DNA from: Permianibacter sp046297695
GTDB taxonomy: Bacteria > Pseudomonadota > Gammaproteobacteria > Enterobacterales > Permianibacteraceae
Assembly (NCBI GenBank): GCA_046297695.1
Contig: JBKBHF010000017.1
Coordinates: 10,713-74,712 of the forward strand
DNA: 64,000 nucleotides
Direction of reading: 5' to 3'
The notes below the pieces were generated by a model. The model had not been told where the DNA came from. It searched no databases and was given only the letters and a program-made list of their open reading frames with translations. How positions within the stretch are numbered: position 1 is the first letter of the stretch; the number at the start of each line of letters is the position of its first letter. Shown piece after piece: positions 44,365 through 52,557 of the stretch. A program made the translations under genes and the position numbers.

Positions 44365-44976
44365 ATGCGCCATCTCAAAACCGCTGTTGCCCTGGCCCTG
44401 GTTGCCGCCAGCTCGCTGTCGTTTGCTGAAGAAAGTCCGTGGCTGGTGCGTGTGCGCGCGCTGAATCTGGACATGGATTCGCAATCGAGCGGTGAAGTGC
44501 TGCCGGCCGATGCGATTTCGGTCAACGACAAGGTCATTCCGGATATCAACATCAGCTATTTCTTCAGCCCGAGCTGGGCCGCCGAACTGGTGCTGACCAT
44601 TCCGCAGGAGCACGATGTCAAAGTCGATGGCGTCGGCAAAATCGGTACCTTCAAGCACCTGCCGCCGACCTTCACGCTGGCCTATCACTTCAACGCAGGC
44701 GGTGACTTCCGTCCCTATGTCGGCGCCGGCGTCAACTACACCCTGTTCATGGACGAGGACATGAATGTCGGCGCCGCCGAAGTCACGCTCGAAAACGACA
44801 GCATCGGTGCGGCGTACCGGATCGGTTTCGACTGGGCCATCAACCAGGACTGGCTGCTGAACGTCGACGTCAAGAAGATCATGATCGGTACCGATGTCTA
44901 TCTGGACGGCACCAAGATCAGTTCGCTGGATGTCGATCCGCTGGCCATCGGTGTCGGTCTCGGCTGGCATTTCTGA
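44365..44976 (+). CDS. ompW: OmpW-family outer membrane protein
   Basis: Small 8-stranded outer-membrane barrel that lets hydrophobic compounds pass. The 203 residues have a signal peptide (about 1–20, cleaved after SSLSFAEE or nearby), the OmpW signature region (PDINISYFFSPSWAAELVLT, about 58–77), HLPPTFTLAYHF and FRPYVGAGVNYTLF, and a C-terminal Phe (GLGWHF). A clear AAAGGAG precedes the ATG. It is transcribed alone, with a bidirectional terminator between it and motB. Confidence 0.93.
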   Translation: MRHLKTAVALALVAASSLSFAEESPWLVRVRALNLDMDSQSSGEVLPADAISVNDKVIPDINISYFFSPSWAAELVLTIPQEHDVKVDGVGKIGTFKHLPPTFTLAYHFNAGGDFRPYVGAGVNYTLFMDEDMNVGAAEVTLENDSIGAAYRIGFDWAINQDWLLNVDVKKIMIGTDVYLDGTKISSLDVDPLAIGVGLGWHF

Positions 44977-44990
44977 GCCGCGTCGCGGTG

Positions 44991-45021
44991 AAAAAAAGGC
45001 GGCCTCGCGGTCGCCTTTTTT
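44991..45021. terminator. Bidirectional terminator between ompW and motB
   Basis: AAAAAAAGGCGGCC–TCGC–GGTCGCCTTTTTT forms a seven-pair stem with A/T runs on both sides. It lies between two convergent genes and can stop both. Confidence 0.88.
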
Positions 45022-45022
45022 G

Positions 45023-45991
45023 TCAGCCGTTGCCGGGTAGTGGCGCGGGCAGGTTGTCGGTGGCGGGCGGCGGCTTCGAGGCGGGCGCAGCTTCACCTGC
45101 AGGAGGGCTTGCCCAATCGCCGAGCGCATTGCTCTTCAAGGCATCATCGACTTTTTTCTTCAGCACGATAATCGCGATGCGACGGTTGATCGGATCATTC
45201 GGATCCGCCTCGTTGAACAACAGCGAGTCAGAGAAGCCTTCGACCCGGGCGATCTGGGTCGGCGGCACACCGCCCTTGAGCAGCGCGCGACGTGCGGCAT
45301 TGGCGCGGTCGGCCGACAGCTCCCAGTTGGAATAATCCGGCTGATCGTAAAAAAGTGTGGCGTCAGTGTGGCCGGTGATCGAGATCCGGTTTGGCACGGT
45401 CGCAATGAGCTTGGCGAGATTCTGCAGAATCGCAATCGAGTAGTACTGCATCTGGGCGCTGCCGGAATCAAACATCGGCCGCTTGTCCTTGTCGACAATC
45501 TGGATGCGCAGCCCTTCTGGTGTGATGTCGATCAGCACCTGATCCTTGTAATCGGAAAAGGCCATGTTGCTCTCGACCATTTCCATCAGTTGCTGCTTCA
45601 ATGCTTCCAGCTGGGCCTGCTCTTCCTGCTCCAGCTTTTTCTGCATCGCCAATTCGTCCGCCGGCCCTTCCTGCTCGGTATCGGCCTGGGCACCGGGCGC
45701 GAGCACTTCCGGGCTGTCCTGCGAGGTCGGCAGCTTGGGCTCCCCCAGATCGATCAGCGAAGCGTTGGCGCCGCCTTCGCCAATCAATGCACCGCCCGGG
45801 TCCTGAAAGTATTTCGAGATCGCCGCTTTCTGCTCCTTGGTGGTGCTGCCGAGCAACCACAGCAACAGGAAAAACGCCATCATGGCGGTGGTGAAATCGG
45901 CAAAGGCCACTTTCCAGGCGCCACCATGGTGGCCGCCGTGACCTTTGTTTACTTTTTTGATGATGATGGGCTCTTTGCCGTCAGCGGCCAT
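45023..45991 (-). CDS. motB: Flagellar stator protein MotB
   Basis: Anchors the stator to peptidoglycan and carries the proton-binding aspartate. The 322 residues have a short cytoplasmic N-terminus (MAADGKEPIIIKKVNKGHGG), one membrane helix (about 30–50) with the aspartate in AFADFTTAMMAFFLLLWLL, a plug/linker rich in Glu/Gln, and a C-terminal OmpA-like domain (ITGHTDATLFYDQ, NWELSADRANAARRAL). It follows motA by 35 bases. MotAB drive proton-powered rotation here. Confidence 0.97.
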   Translation of the reverse strand: MAADGKEPIIIKKVNKGHGGHHGGAWKVAFADFTTAMMAFFLLLWLLGSTTKEQKAAISKYFQDPGGALIGEGGANASLIDLGEPKLPTSQDSPEVLAPGAQADTEQEGPADELAMQKKLEQEEQAQLEALKQQLMEMVESNMAFSDYKDQVLIDITPEGLRIQIVDKDKRPMFDSGSAQMQYYSIAILQNLAKLIATVPNRISITGHTDATLFYDQPDYSNWELSADRANAARRALLKGGVPPTQIARVEGFSDSLLFNEADPNDPINRRIAIIVLKKKVDDALKSNALGDWASPPAGEAAPASKPPPATDNLPAPLPGNG

Positions 45992-46026
45992 GTCGTGCTC
46001 TCATTTACCCGATTGCAGCTCGCTGA

Positions 46027-46878
46027 TTAGCCACCGCGCACCCGCTTTTCCAGCTCGGTGAACGACGGCCGCTCGGTGCTGTACAGGACTTTGCGGCCAA
46101 ACTCGACGGCGATCTGCGGCGGCGCGCCGGATACACAGGCAAGCAGTGACACCTTGATGCACTCGTAGAACTTGCCTTCTTCGCGCACCTTGTGTTCCAT
46201 CTGGCCGGCCATCGGCGCGACAAAACCGTACGCGAACAAGATGCCGAGGAAGGTGCCGACCAGCGCGGCGCCAACATGGTGGCCAAGCACTTCCGGCGGA
46301 CCGCCCAAGCTGCCCATGGTGATCACGATTCCCATCACCGCCGCGACGATACCGAAGCCCGGCAGACCGTCCGACACCTTCTGCAAGGCACCGGCCGGCA
46401 ACAGTGCCTCGGAATGATGGGTTTCCAGCTCGGCATCCATCAGCGCTTCCAGTTCGTGTGCACTCATGTCGCCTACCACCATCAGGCGCAGGTAATCGCA
46501 GATGAAATCCATTGCATGATGGTCTTTGGTGATGAGCTTGTATTTGCTGAAAATGGCGCTGGCTTTCGGATCTTCGATATCGGCCTCGATGGCGATCAGG
46601 CCTTCCTTGCGGATTTTCTGGAACACGTCATACAGACAGGCCAGCAGCTCCATGTACAGGGTCTTGTTGTACGGCGAACCGCCGAGCAGACCGAGCGTCC
46701 CCTTGATGGTGGCGGAGATGACCTTCATCGGGTTGCTGATGAAGAAGGCGCCGAACGCGGCGCCGCAGATGGTGATCAATTCAAACGGTTGCCACAACGC
46801 CAGCAACTGGCCGCCAGACAGCAGATAGCCGGTGATCACGGCAGCCCAGACAATGAGTGCGCCAACAATCAGGTTCAT
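46027..46878 (-). CDS. motA: Flagellar stator protein MotA
   Basis: Four-helix stator subunit that forms the proton channel with MotB. From the ATG at 46878 it has 283 residues, beginning MNLIVGALIVWAAVITGYLL, and contains the conserved cytoplasmic region and the helix PGFGIVAAVMGIVITMG, LVGTFLGILFAYGFVAPMA. An in-frame codon 17 residues earlier is less likely because it delays the first helix. Cotranscribed with motB; the MapZ-like PilZ gene is divergent with about 150 bases between. Confidence 0.97.
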   Translation of the reverse strand: MNLIVGALIVWAAVITGYLLSGGQLLALWQPFELITICGAAFGAFFISNPMKVISATIKGTLGLLGGSPYNKTLYMELLACLYDVFQKIRKEGLIAIEADIEDPKASAIFSKYKLITKDHHAMDFICDYLRLMVVGDMSAHELEALMDAELETHHSEALLPAGALQKVSDGLPGFGIVAAVMGIVITMGSLGGPPEVLGHHVGAALVGTFLGILFAYGFVAPMAGQMEHKVREEGKFYECIKVSLLACVSGAPPQIAVEFGRKVLYSTERPSFTELEKRVRGG

Positions 46879-47030
46879 GAAAGTCCCACAAGGTGTGCAA
46901 AGCGCCGGCAGCGCCGCCGGCCCGACCACAAGGATAGTGCATGTGGCGATTACGCCAAGTCGAACTTTGCCGATCAGGTCGGGCGGAGGGTTCTATACTT
47001 GGAGCCAGGAATTCCCGCCGCCACACGCCC

Positions 47031-47396
47031 ATGACCAGTCACGATGACCGCCGCCGGTTCCGGCGGGTAGATTTTTTCACCGACGCCGTGCTGAGCGATG
47101 CCAACGGCCGGGTTCCGTGCGACGTCCATGACCTGTCCCTGCATGGTGCCCTGGTCGCCATCGCCGCGGACTACCGCGATGTCAGTCTGGAAACCCCGTT
47201 GACGCTGGAGATCCCGCTCGATGCCGAGCACCAGATCCGCATGCAGGTGCAGATCGCGCATGAGCGCGAAGGCGTCTATGGCCTCGAATGCGAAAACATC
47301 GACGTCGACAGCATCACCCATCTGCGCCGGCTGGTGGAACTCAACCTCGGCGACAGCTCCCTGCTTGAACGCGAACTGCCGGCGCTGCATGCCTGA
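47031..47396 (+). CDS. PilZ-domain c-di-GMP receptor, MapZ (PA4608)-like
   Basis: A 121-residue single PilZ domain that binds cyclic di-GMP. The motifs are complete: RRRFRR (residues 7–12, RxxxR type) and DLSLHG (34–39, DxSxxG). Its C-terminal half, HLRRLVELNLGDSSLLEREL, is nearly the same as in Pseudomonas aeruginosa MapZ/PA4608, as I remember that sequence, and the neighbouring radA is also conserved. In P. aeruginosa MapZ binds the chemotaxis methyltransferase CheR and changes motor switching. A TATACT -10 element lies about 35 bases upstream. The start was chosen at the ATG that matches the family. Confidence 0.92.
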   Translation: MTSHDDRRRFRRVDFFTDAVLSDANGRVPCDVHDLSLHGALVAIAADYRDVSLETPLTLEIPLDAEHQIRMQVQIAHEREGVYGLECENIDVDSITHLRRLVELNLGDSSLLERELPALHA

Positions 47397-47520
47397 CAGG
47401 ACCGCTGAGCACTGCGGTACCGCCCCCATCTGATCTGAACTGACCCGGCCGGGGTTTGCCCGGTGCGCACGTTTGACCGCGAACACGCCCGAGCCAACGG
47501 ATATACGCCAACGCCAGCAC

Positions 47521-48885
47521 TTAATCGAACGCCACTGCCAAGGCTTCGGCCAGGGTTTTCACCGCCTGAACCTGCATGTTCGGGATCGCTGCGCGCGGGG
47601 CATTGGCCGCCGGGACGATCGCCCGCTTGAAGCCATGCTTGGCTGCTTCTTTCAGCCGGTCCTGGCCATTCGGCACCGGCCGCAATTCCCCGGCCAGACC
47701 GACTTCGCCAAAACTGATGAGGCCGGGATCGAGCGGCCGGTTGCGCAGGGATGACAGCACCGCCAGCAGCTGCGGCAGGTCAGCGCCGGTCTCCAACACC
47801 CGGACGCCACCGACCACGTTCAGGAACACATCCTGATCGTAGGTGATCACTCCGCCATGACGGTGCAGCACCGCCAGCAGCATCGCCAGGCGGTTGCTGT
47901 CGAGGCCGACCGCGACCCGGCGCGGATTGCCGGCCTTGGTTTCATCGACCAGCGCCTGCACCTCGACCAGCAGCGGCCTTGTACCTTCCCAAGTCGCCGT
48001 CACCAGCGAACCGGCGACCGGCTCACTGCTGCGCGACAGGAAAATCGCCGACGGATTCTTCACCTCCTTGAGGCCGGCTTCGGTCATCGCGAACACGCCG
48101 AGCTCATTGACGGCGCCAAAGCGGTTCTTGACCGCCCGCACCAGCCGGTAACGGCCGTCGCTTTCGCCTTCGAAATAGAGCACGGCATCGACCATGTGTT
48201 CGAGCACACGCGGCCCCGCCAGCGCGCCATCCTTGGTGACATGGCCGACCAGAAACAGGGCGGTGCCGGTCTGTTTGGCAAAACGGGTCAGTTGTGCCGC
48301 GCTCTCGCGCACCTGGGAGACACCGCCCGGTGCGCTCTGCAGCTGCTCGGTGTACAGCGTCTGCACCGAGTCGACCACCATGACTTGCGGCTTTTCCTGC
48401 TCGGCGGTGGCGATGATGCGCTCGACTTGGGTTTCCGCCAGCAGCGCCAGCGGCGATTCGCCGAGGCCCAATCGCTGCGCCCGCAAGGAAACCTGCTCCA
48501 GTGATTCTTCACCGGTAACGTACAAGGCCGGCCGAGTTTGCGCCAACAGACACAGGGTCTGGGTCAGCAAGGTCGATTTGCCGATGCCGGGGTCGCCGCC
48601 AAGCAGCACCACCGAACCCGGCACCAGACCGCCGCCGAGCACCCGATCCAATTCACCGGCACCGGTTGGCCAGCGTTCGATTTGGCCCGGCGCCACCGCA
48701 GTCAGTCGGGTCACCTGCGAGGCTGTGCCGCTGTAGCCGGCAAAGCGACCGCTGCGCGCTGGCGTCGCCACTTCGACCTGTTCGCTCAAGGTATTCCAGG
48801 CACCGCAGTCACTGCACTGCCCGGCCCATTTGCTGCTGATCGCGCCGCAGGCGGCGCAGGCGTACACGGTTTTGGCTTTGGCCAT
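47521..48885 (-). CDS. radA: DNA repair protein RadA
   Basis: DnaB-like helicase that extends branches during recombination repair. From the ATG at 48885 it has 454 residues: an N-terminal zinc finger (CAACGAISSKWAGQCSDCG), a RecA-type ATPase with GGDPGIGKST, the RadA-specific KNRFG motif, and a C-terminal Lon-protease-like domain (LPQLLAVLSSLRNRPLDPGL). An in-frame start 20 codons earlier is rejected since the zinc finger begins MAKAKTVYACAACG in the family. It converges with the PilZ gene. Confidence 0.97.
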   Translation of the reverse strand: MAKAKTVYACAACGAISSKWAGQCSDCGAWNTLSEQVEVATPARSGRFAGYSGTASQVTRLTAVAPGQIERWPTGAGELDRVLGGGLVPGSVVLLGGDPGIGKSTLLTQTLCLLAQTRPALYVTGEESLEQVSLRAQRLGLGESPLALLAETQVERIIATAEQEKPQVMVVDSVQTLYTEQLQSAPGGVSQVRESAAQLTRFAKQTGTALFLVGHVTKDGALAGPRVLEHMVDAVLYFEGESDGRYRLVRAVKNRFGAVNELGVFAMTEAGLKEVKNPSAIFLSRSSEPVAGSLVTATWEGTRPLLVEVQALVDETKAGNPRRVAVGLDSNRLAMLLAVLHRHGGVITYDQDVFLNVVGGVRVLETGADLPQLLAVLSSLRNRPLDPGLISFGEVGLAGELRPVPNGQDRLKEAAKHGFKRAIVPAANAPRAAIPNMQVQAVKTLAEALAVAFD

Positions 48886-49011
48886 TGCGGTTACAGACGC
48901 TGATGACAAGGGCCGCCAGCTTAACGGGCTTTGCAGCGAAAACAATGCGCCCGACGGCGACGCAACATCCTGTCACTACTGCGCCCCCGCCGGCGAACGC
49001 GCCAGCGTGGC

Positions 49012-49044
49012 AAAAAAAATGGCGACCCGAGGGTCGCCATTTTT
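49012..49044 (-). terminator. Terminator of the PEP-CTERM protein gene
   Basis: ATGGCGACCC–GA–GGGTCGCCAT is a 10-bp stem flanked by eight A on the plus-strand left side, giving a T-run on the minus strand, 17 bases past the stop. Confidence 0.88.
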
Positions 49045-49061
49045 ACTTGCCAAGCGGCCGC

Positions 49062-49925
49062 TTATTTGCGACGCGCACGCAGCGCGGCCAAGCCGAGGCC
49101 GAACAGCGCCAGCGTGGCCGGCACCGGCACTTCCACCGGCGGCTCCGAGCCACCGAGCTGGCTGATGTAGGCAACGCTGTCGAGCGCGGTGTCGCCCGAG
49201 TCAGCAATGATGAAGGTCACGGTGACGTTTTGCGCGCCATCACCAACGAAGGTACCGAAGGTGTGTACCCACTGACCGAATTCGCCGGTCGAGCCACCCA
49301 ACACGCCGTCCAGCTCGGTGCCGGCCGGTGCGCCCATGCCCGGGTTGTTGATGTTGATCGGAGCGCCGTTGGCAAACGCGACGTTGGTGCCGTTGACGAA
49401 CAGGCCGAAGGCATCGATGAAGCTGCTGTTGGCGTATTCCGGGTACTCGTCCGAACCGAACACGACGTTGAAATAGACGCTGTCGAAACCAGCCAGCATG
49501 TTGAACGTCAGCGTGATGCTGGTGACGTCGTAGTGATTGAAGCTGCCACCGGTGATCGGATCCAGAATGGCTTCTTCGGCCCCGGTCGCGCTGACACCGT
49601 AGTTGGTGGTGGTGCCGGACGCGTTGTTTGGGCCATCGTTGTAGGCATTGACATCACCACTCGACAGCACGATGCCGTTGCCGATGCCATAGGTGTTCGA
49701 GGCATTGGTGTAGATGCCAGTCGAATACGCGACACCGTTGTTGTGGCCGCTGACCGAAACCGTTACCGAGCTCAGATCGATACCGGCACCGCCACCCGCC
49801 AGCAGGGCGTTGGCCAGTGCGTTGGCATCGTTTTCCGAGGTGATCACAATGGCGTGGGCCGGTGCTGCCAGCATCGTGCCTGCAGCCACGAGGGCGGCCA
49901 AACCAAAATTCTTTACTACGTTCAT
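49062..49925 (-). CDS. Choice-of-anchor L domain protein with PEP-CTERM-like tail
   Basis: Secreted or surface protein of unknown role. The 287 residues have a signal peptide (about 1–25, TMLAAPAHA), a choice-of-anchor L domain (about 30–255) with the signature stretches GIGNGIVLSSGDV and VFGSDEYPEYANSSFID, and a C-terminal sorting signal of PEP-CTERM type: VPVPATLAL, a hydrophobic helix and ARRK. An exosortase (EpsH/XrtA) should exist elsewhere in the genome. The gene is monocistronic, with a terminator. Glycine, asparagine and threonine richness fits an extracellular protein. Confidence 0.85.
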   Translation of the reverse strand: MNVVKNFGLAALVAAGTMLAAPAHAIVITSENDANALANALLAGGGAGIDLSSVTVSVSGHNNGVAYSTGIYTNASNTYGIGNGIVLSSGDVNAYNDGPNNASGTTTNYGVSATGAEEAILDPITGGSFNHYDVTSITLTFNMLAGFDSVYFNVVFGSDEYPEYANSSFIDAFGLFVNGTNVAFANGAPININNPGMGAPAGTELDGVLGGSTGEFGQWVHTFGTFVGDGAQNVTVTFIIADSGDTALDSVAYISQLGGSEPPVEVPVPATLALFGLGLAALRARRK

Positions 49926-50203
49926 CGTCCTTTATCCTCAAGCAGTGTCGCGGCCTGACCTAGCCCATGCCGCCGAACTCGGAAAAGCAATATGCGTTCC
50001 ATGTCTGCACCATCAATAAAATCAACGACTTGGCCGAAGCCGCCCCGCCCATGGCGCAGCGTGCGTAAAGCCGGCTGACACAACGCTACAATTTGATACG
50101 CCTTCGATGCACATGAATACATTGAGCCGAGCTCATCGCACCGAATAAGCGATATCCGGCTATGCTTGAATCGACACGGCGCCGTACCCGATGAGAACAA
50201 CAA
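49926..50203. other. Intergenic region without recognised gene
   Basis: About 278 bases between two divergent genes. Only scattered promoter-like sequence was seen. A long open frame runs antisense across the region and into the PilZ gene, but it lacks protein-like features and is treated as a shadow. Confidence 0.4.
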
Positions 50204-52432
50204 ATGGCCGACCCGAAACCACCGGTCACCCGCAAACCGGCAGGCGACCCGCTGGAAGCCCGCCGCCTCGAACAACCCTGTCTGCGCACCATTGATTTGC
50301 GGCCAGAACGCGGCAAGCGCTGTCGCGCCTATCCGCACGGTGGTCGCACCCATTGGCTCGACGACGCCGCCATCGCGGCCTTCGAACAGGCGCTGGCCGC
50401 GTTCAACGGCCGTTACACCATCGGCGTGTACGAGCAAACGCTCGCCAGCGACAGCCAGAGCGCAGCCCCGCTCGCCAGTCAGCGCGAAATCGCCGTCGAG
50501 GCCGAGGAAAAAATCCGCCGCATTCCGTTTGGTTACCGGCCACACCGGCATGAGTCGCGCATGAATTACGTCTCGGCGGTAACGCTGGAAATCGACACCG
50601 GCAACAGCACGTCTCGCCTGGCCGGCAAGACGCTGGATTTGTCGCTGCTCGGCGTGCGCGTCCAGATCGCGCTGGAACACAAACTCACGCCGCAGACCGA
50701 TCTGCTGCTGCACTACGATGAACTGCAGCAACGAGCCGGCGAGCCACTCGACAGCATCGCCTATCGAATCCTTGGCTGCGAGCGCGAAGGTGATCGGCAA
50801 ATCGTCCGGTTGAAGCGCCTGATGCGCGGTGGTGAACACGCATTCGATGCCTTTGTACCCGGCTTCATCGAACAACAGCTGGCACGCTACAAGATGGACT
50901 TGAAAGATGCGCTGCCGGCGACTTACGCGCGCATCTATGAACGGCTGTACAGCCAGAGCGTGTGGTATGCCCAAGCATATTTCGGCGCCACGGCCACCAC
51001 TGCGGCGCGTGAATTGCTGTTTGTCACCACCGCGGCCAACTGGCAGCGCGAGCACAACCTGCAAACCTTGCCGCGATTGGCGGAAAAACTTGCCAGCCAG
51101 CTACCTGCCGTTACCGGCCGACGAACCGTGTCACCCTTGCAGTACTGGTTGCGCGGCATTGGCGGCGACTATCTGGTGCCGGCCACCGCGCTTACTGCCG
51201 CGCGGCACGCCAGCTGGCAAGCGCTGCAGCCGTACGCGGTCGCGCTGGCCGTGATCTGCCAACCGCAGCGCCCGCTCGATCCGGCCATTGCCCAGCCGTT
51301 TCTGGAACTGCTGCCGGACGAACTCGCGAGCGTTGTGCTCGGCTGGCAACAGCGTCTGCAACAGCTGAACCTGACTGCCAGCATCGTGCCGCTGGCAGCG
51401 CTGCCAAGCGAGCCCTGCGCATTGCCCTTGCCCGACTGGCTGCGCGAATTCGCGCTGATGCCCGATCGCCTGCAAGCGCCCGGCGAAAGCGCGCCACTGA
51501 CCGCGATGGGCTTGCGCGGCGCGCGCAAGCAGGAGCGTTTCCGCTACCAGACGCCAATGCTGCTGCGGCGCGAGAACGGCGCCGAACTGGCCGGTGAGTC
51601 GATCGATTTTTCCATCAACGGTCTTGGTCTCGAATTGCACAGCGACAGCGCTCTGGCACCGCGCGAACTGCTGCACGTCAGCTTCCCGGTGTTGCAGCAG
51701 AAAGTGAAAGAGCCGGATGAGCTGGCCGATCAGCCCTACCGGGTGGTCCGCCAGCTGGGCCGGCATCTGACCTTGGAGCGTGATTTTCGCGTGGTCGGGC
51801 ACCGGGCCGCGCGCTTCTTCGCCCATGTCATTCAACAAAACCGCGGCCGGCTGCCGACCTGTCACAGGGAGCAGCAGGAAACCACCGAATCGCAATTGTC
51901 GGAGCAGGTGTTGGTGCACGGCATCAGCGCCATTCCGCTGTTCTTTGCCCGCGATGACGACAAGCATCCGCAGTTGCTGGCGCTCGCCCACCAACACGGC
52001 CAGCCGCCGGCAGCGCCGTTTGCCGGCGACGACGGCCGCAGTGTGCTCGGCGCCCTGGCGGATCTGCCGGTGTTGTACGACATACTGGCCGATTGCTGCA
52101 ACGCGGTCGGCGCGGTCGACCGGGTGGTCTACCGGCGGTTGCTGCTGCAAACCCAGCCGAGCCTGCAATGGCAGGTGCTGGCCGTAGACACGCCCGCCCG
52201 CCAGCTGCACAGCTTGCTGCAACAGGGCTGCCGGCTGTTCACCCTGATCCTGACGCCGGTCCCTAGCCTGCCGGTGCGCGAACTCAATGACGCGCTGCTG
52301 CCGATCCTCGGCAACTCCCGGCACCGGGCCACGGCGTTTCGCAGCGAACTGAACCGGCTGGTTGGCATCGGCAGCCTGTTCGAACTGACCGAACCGGCAC
52401 AGGCGGCACTGAGCCAGGGCCTGTCATTCTGA
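50204..52432 (+). CDS. Large protein with two PilZ domains
   Basis: The 742 residues contain two PilZ-like c-di-GMP domains: one near 113–215 with RHESR and DLSLLGVRV, another near 442–545 with RKQERFR and DFSINGLGLEL. The stretches between (about 220–430) and after (about 560–742) look helical/mixed and match no family I know; the first 110 residues contain a Trp/Asp-rich segment (HGGRTHWLDDAAIAAFEQAL). No signal peptide or membrane helix is evident, so the protein is probably cytoplasmic. The pattern suggests a c-di-GMP-dependent scaffold. Its partner and function are unknown. The Shine-Dalgarno is weak. Confidence 0.8.
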   Translation: MADPKPPVTRKPAGDPLEARRLEQPCLRTIDLRPERGKRCRAYPHGGRTHWLDDAAIAAFEQALAAFNGRYTIGVYEQTLASDSQSAAPLASQREIAVEAEEKIRRIPFGYRPHRHESRMNYVSAVTLEIDTGNSTSRLAGKTLDLSLLGVRVQIALEHKLTPQTDLLLHYDELQQRAGEPLDSIAYRILGCEREGDRQIVRLKRLMRGGEHAFDAFVPGFIEQQLARYKMDLKDALPATYARIYERLYSQSVWYAQAYFGATATTAARELLFVTTAANWQREHNLQTLPRLAEKLASQLPAVTGRRTVSPLQYWLRGIGGDYLVPATALTAARHASWQALQPYAVALAVICQPQRPLDPAIAQPFLELLPDELASVVLGWQQRLQQLNLTASIVPLAALPSEPCALPLPDWLREFALMPDRLQAPGESAPLTAMGLRGARKQERFRYQTPMLLRRENGAELAGESIDFSINGLGLELHSDSALAPRELLHVSFPVLQQKVKEPDELADQPYRVVRQLGRHLTLERDFRVVGHRAARFFAHVIQQNRGRLPTCHREQQETTESQLSEQVLVHGISAIPLFFARDDDKHPQLLALAHQHGQPPAAPFAGDDGRSVLGALADLPVLYDILADCCNAVGAVDRVVYRRLLLQTQPSLQWQVLAVDTPARQLHSLLQQGCRLFTLILTPVPSLPVRELNDALLPILGNSRHRATAFRSELNRLVGIGSLFELTEPAQAALSQGLSF

Positions 52433-52557
52433 TGGCGCGCTGATCCGCGTCATGCAAATGCCAGGCTGGCGGAGTACCATGACAGCATTGATGAATTGCA
52501 GACGCGCGCTGCCCACGTCGTGAAATCCACCGGTTCCCCGGTGGATGGCAGCTTTCC

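Noticed and set aside
49922..51064. A 380-codon frame opposite the start of the large PilZ gene
   Set aside because: It extends across the intergenic region and overlaps the better-supported PilZ gene, and it lacks protein features.
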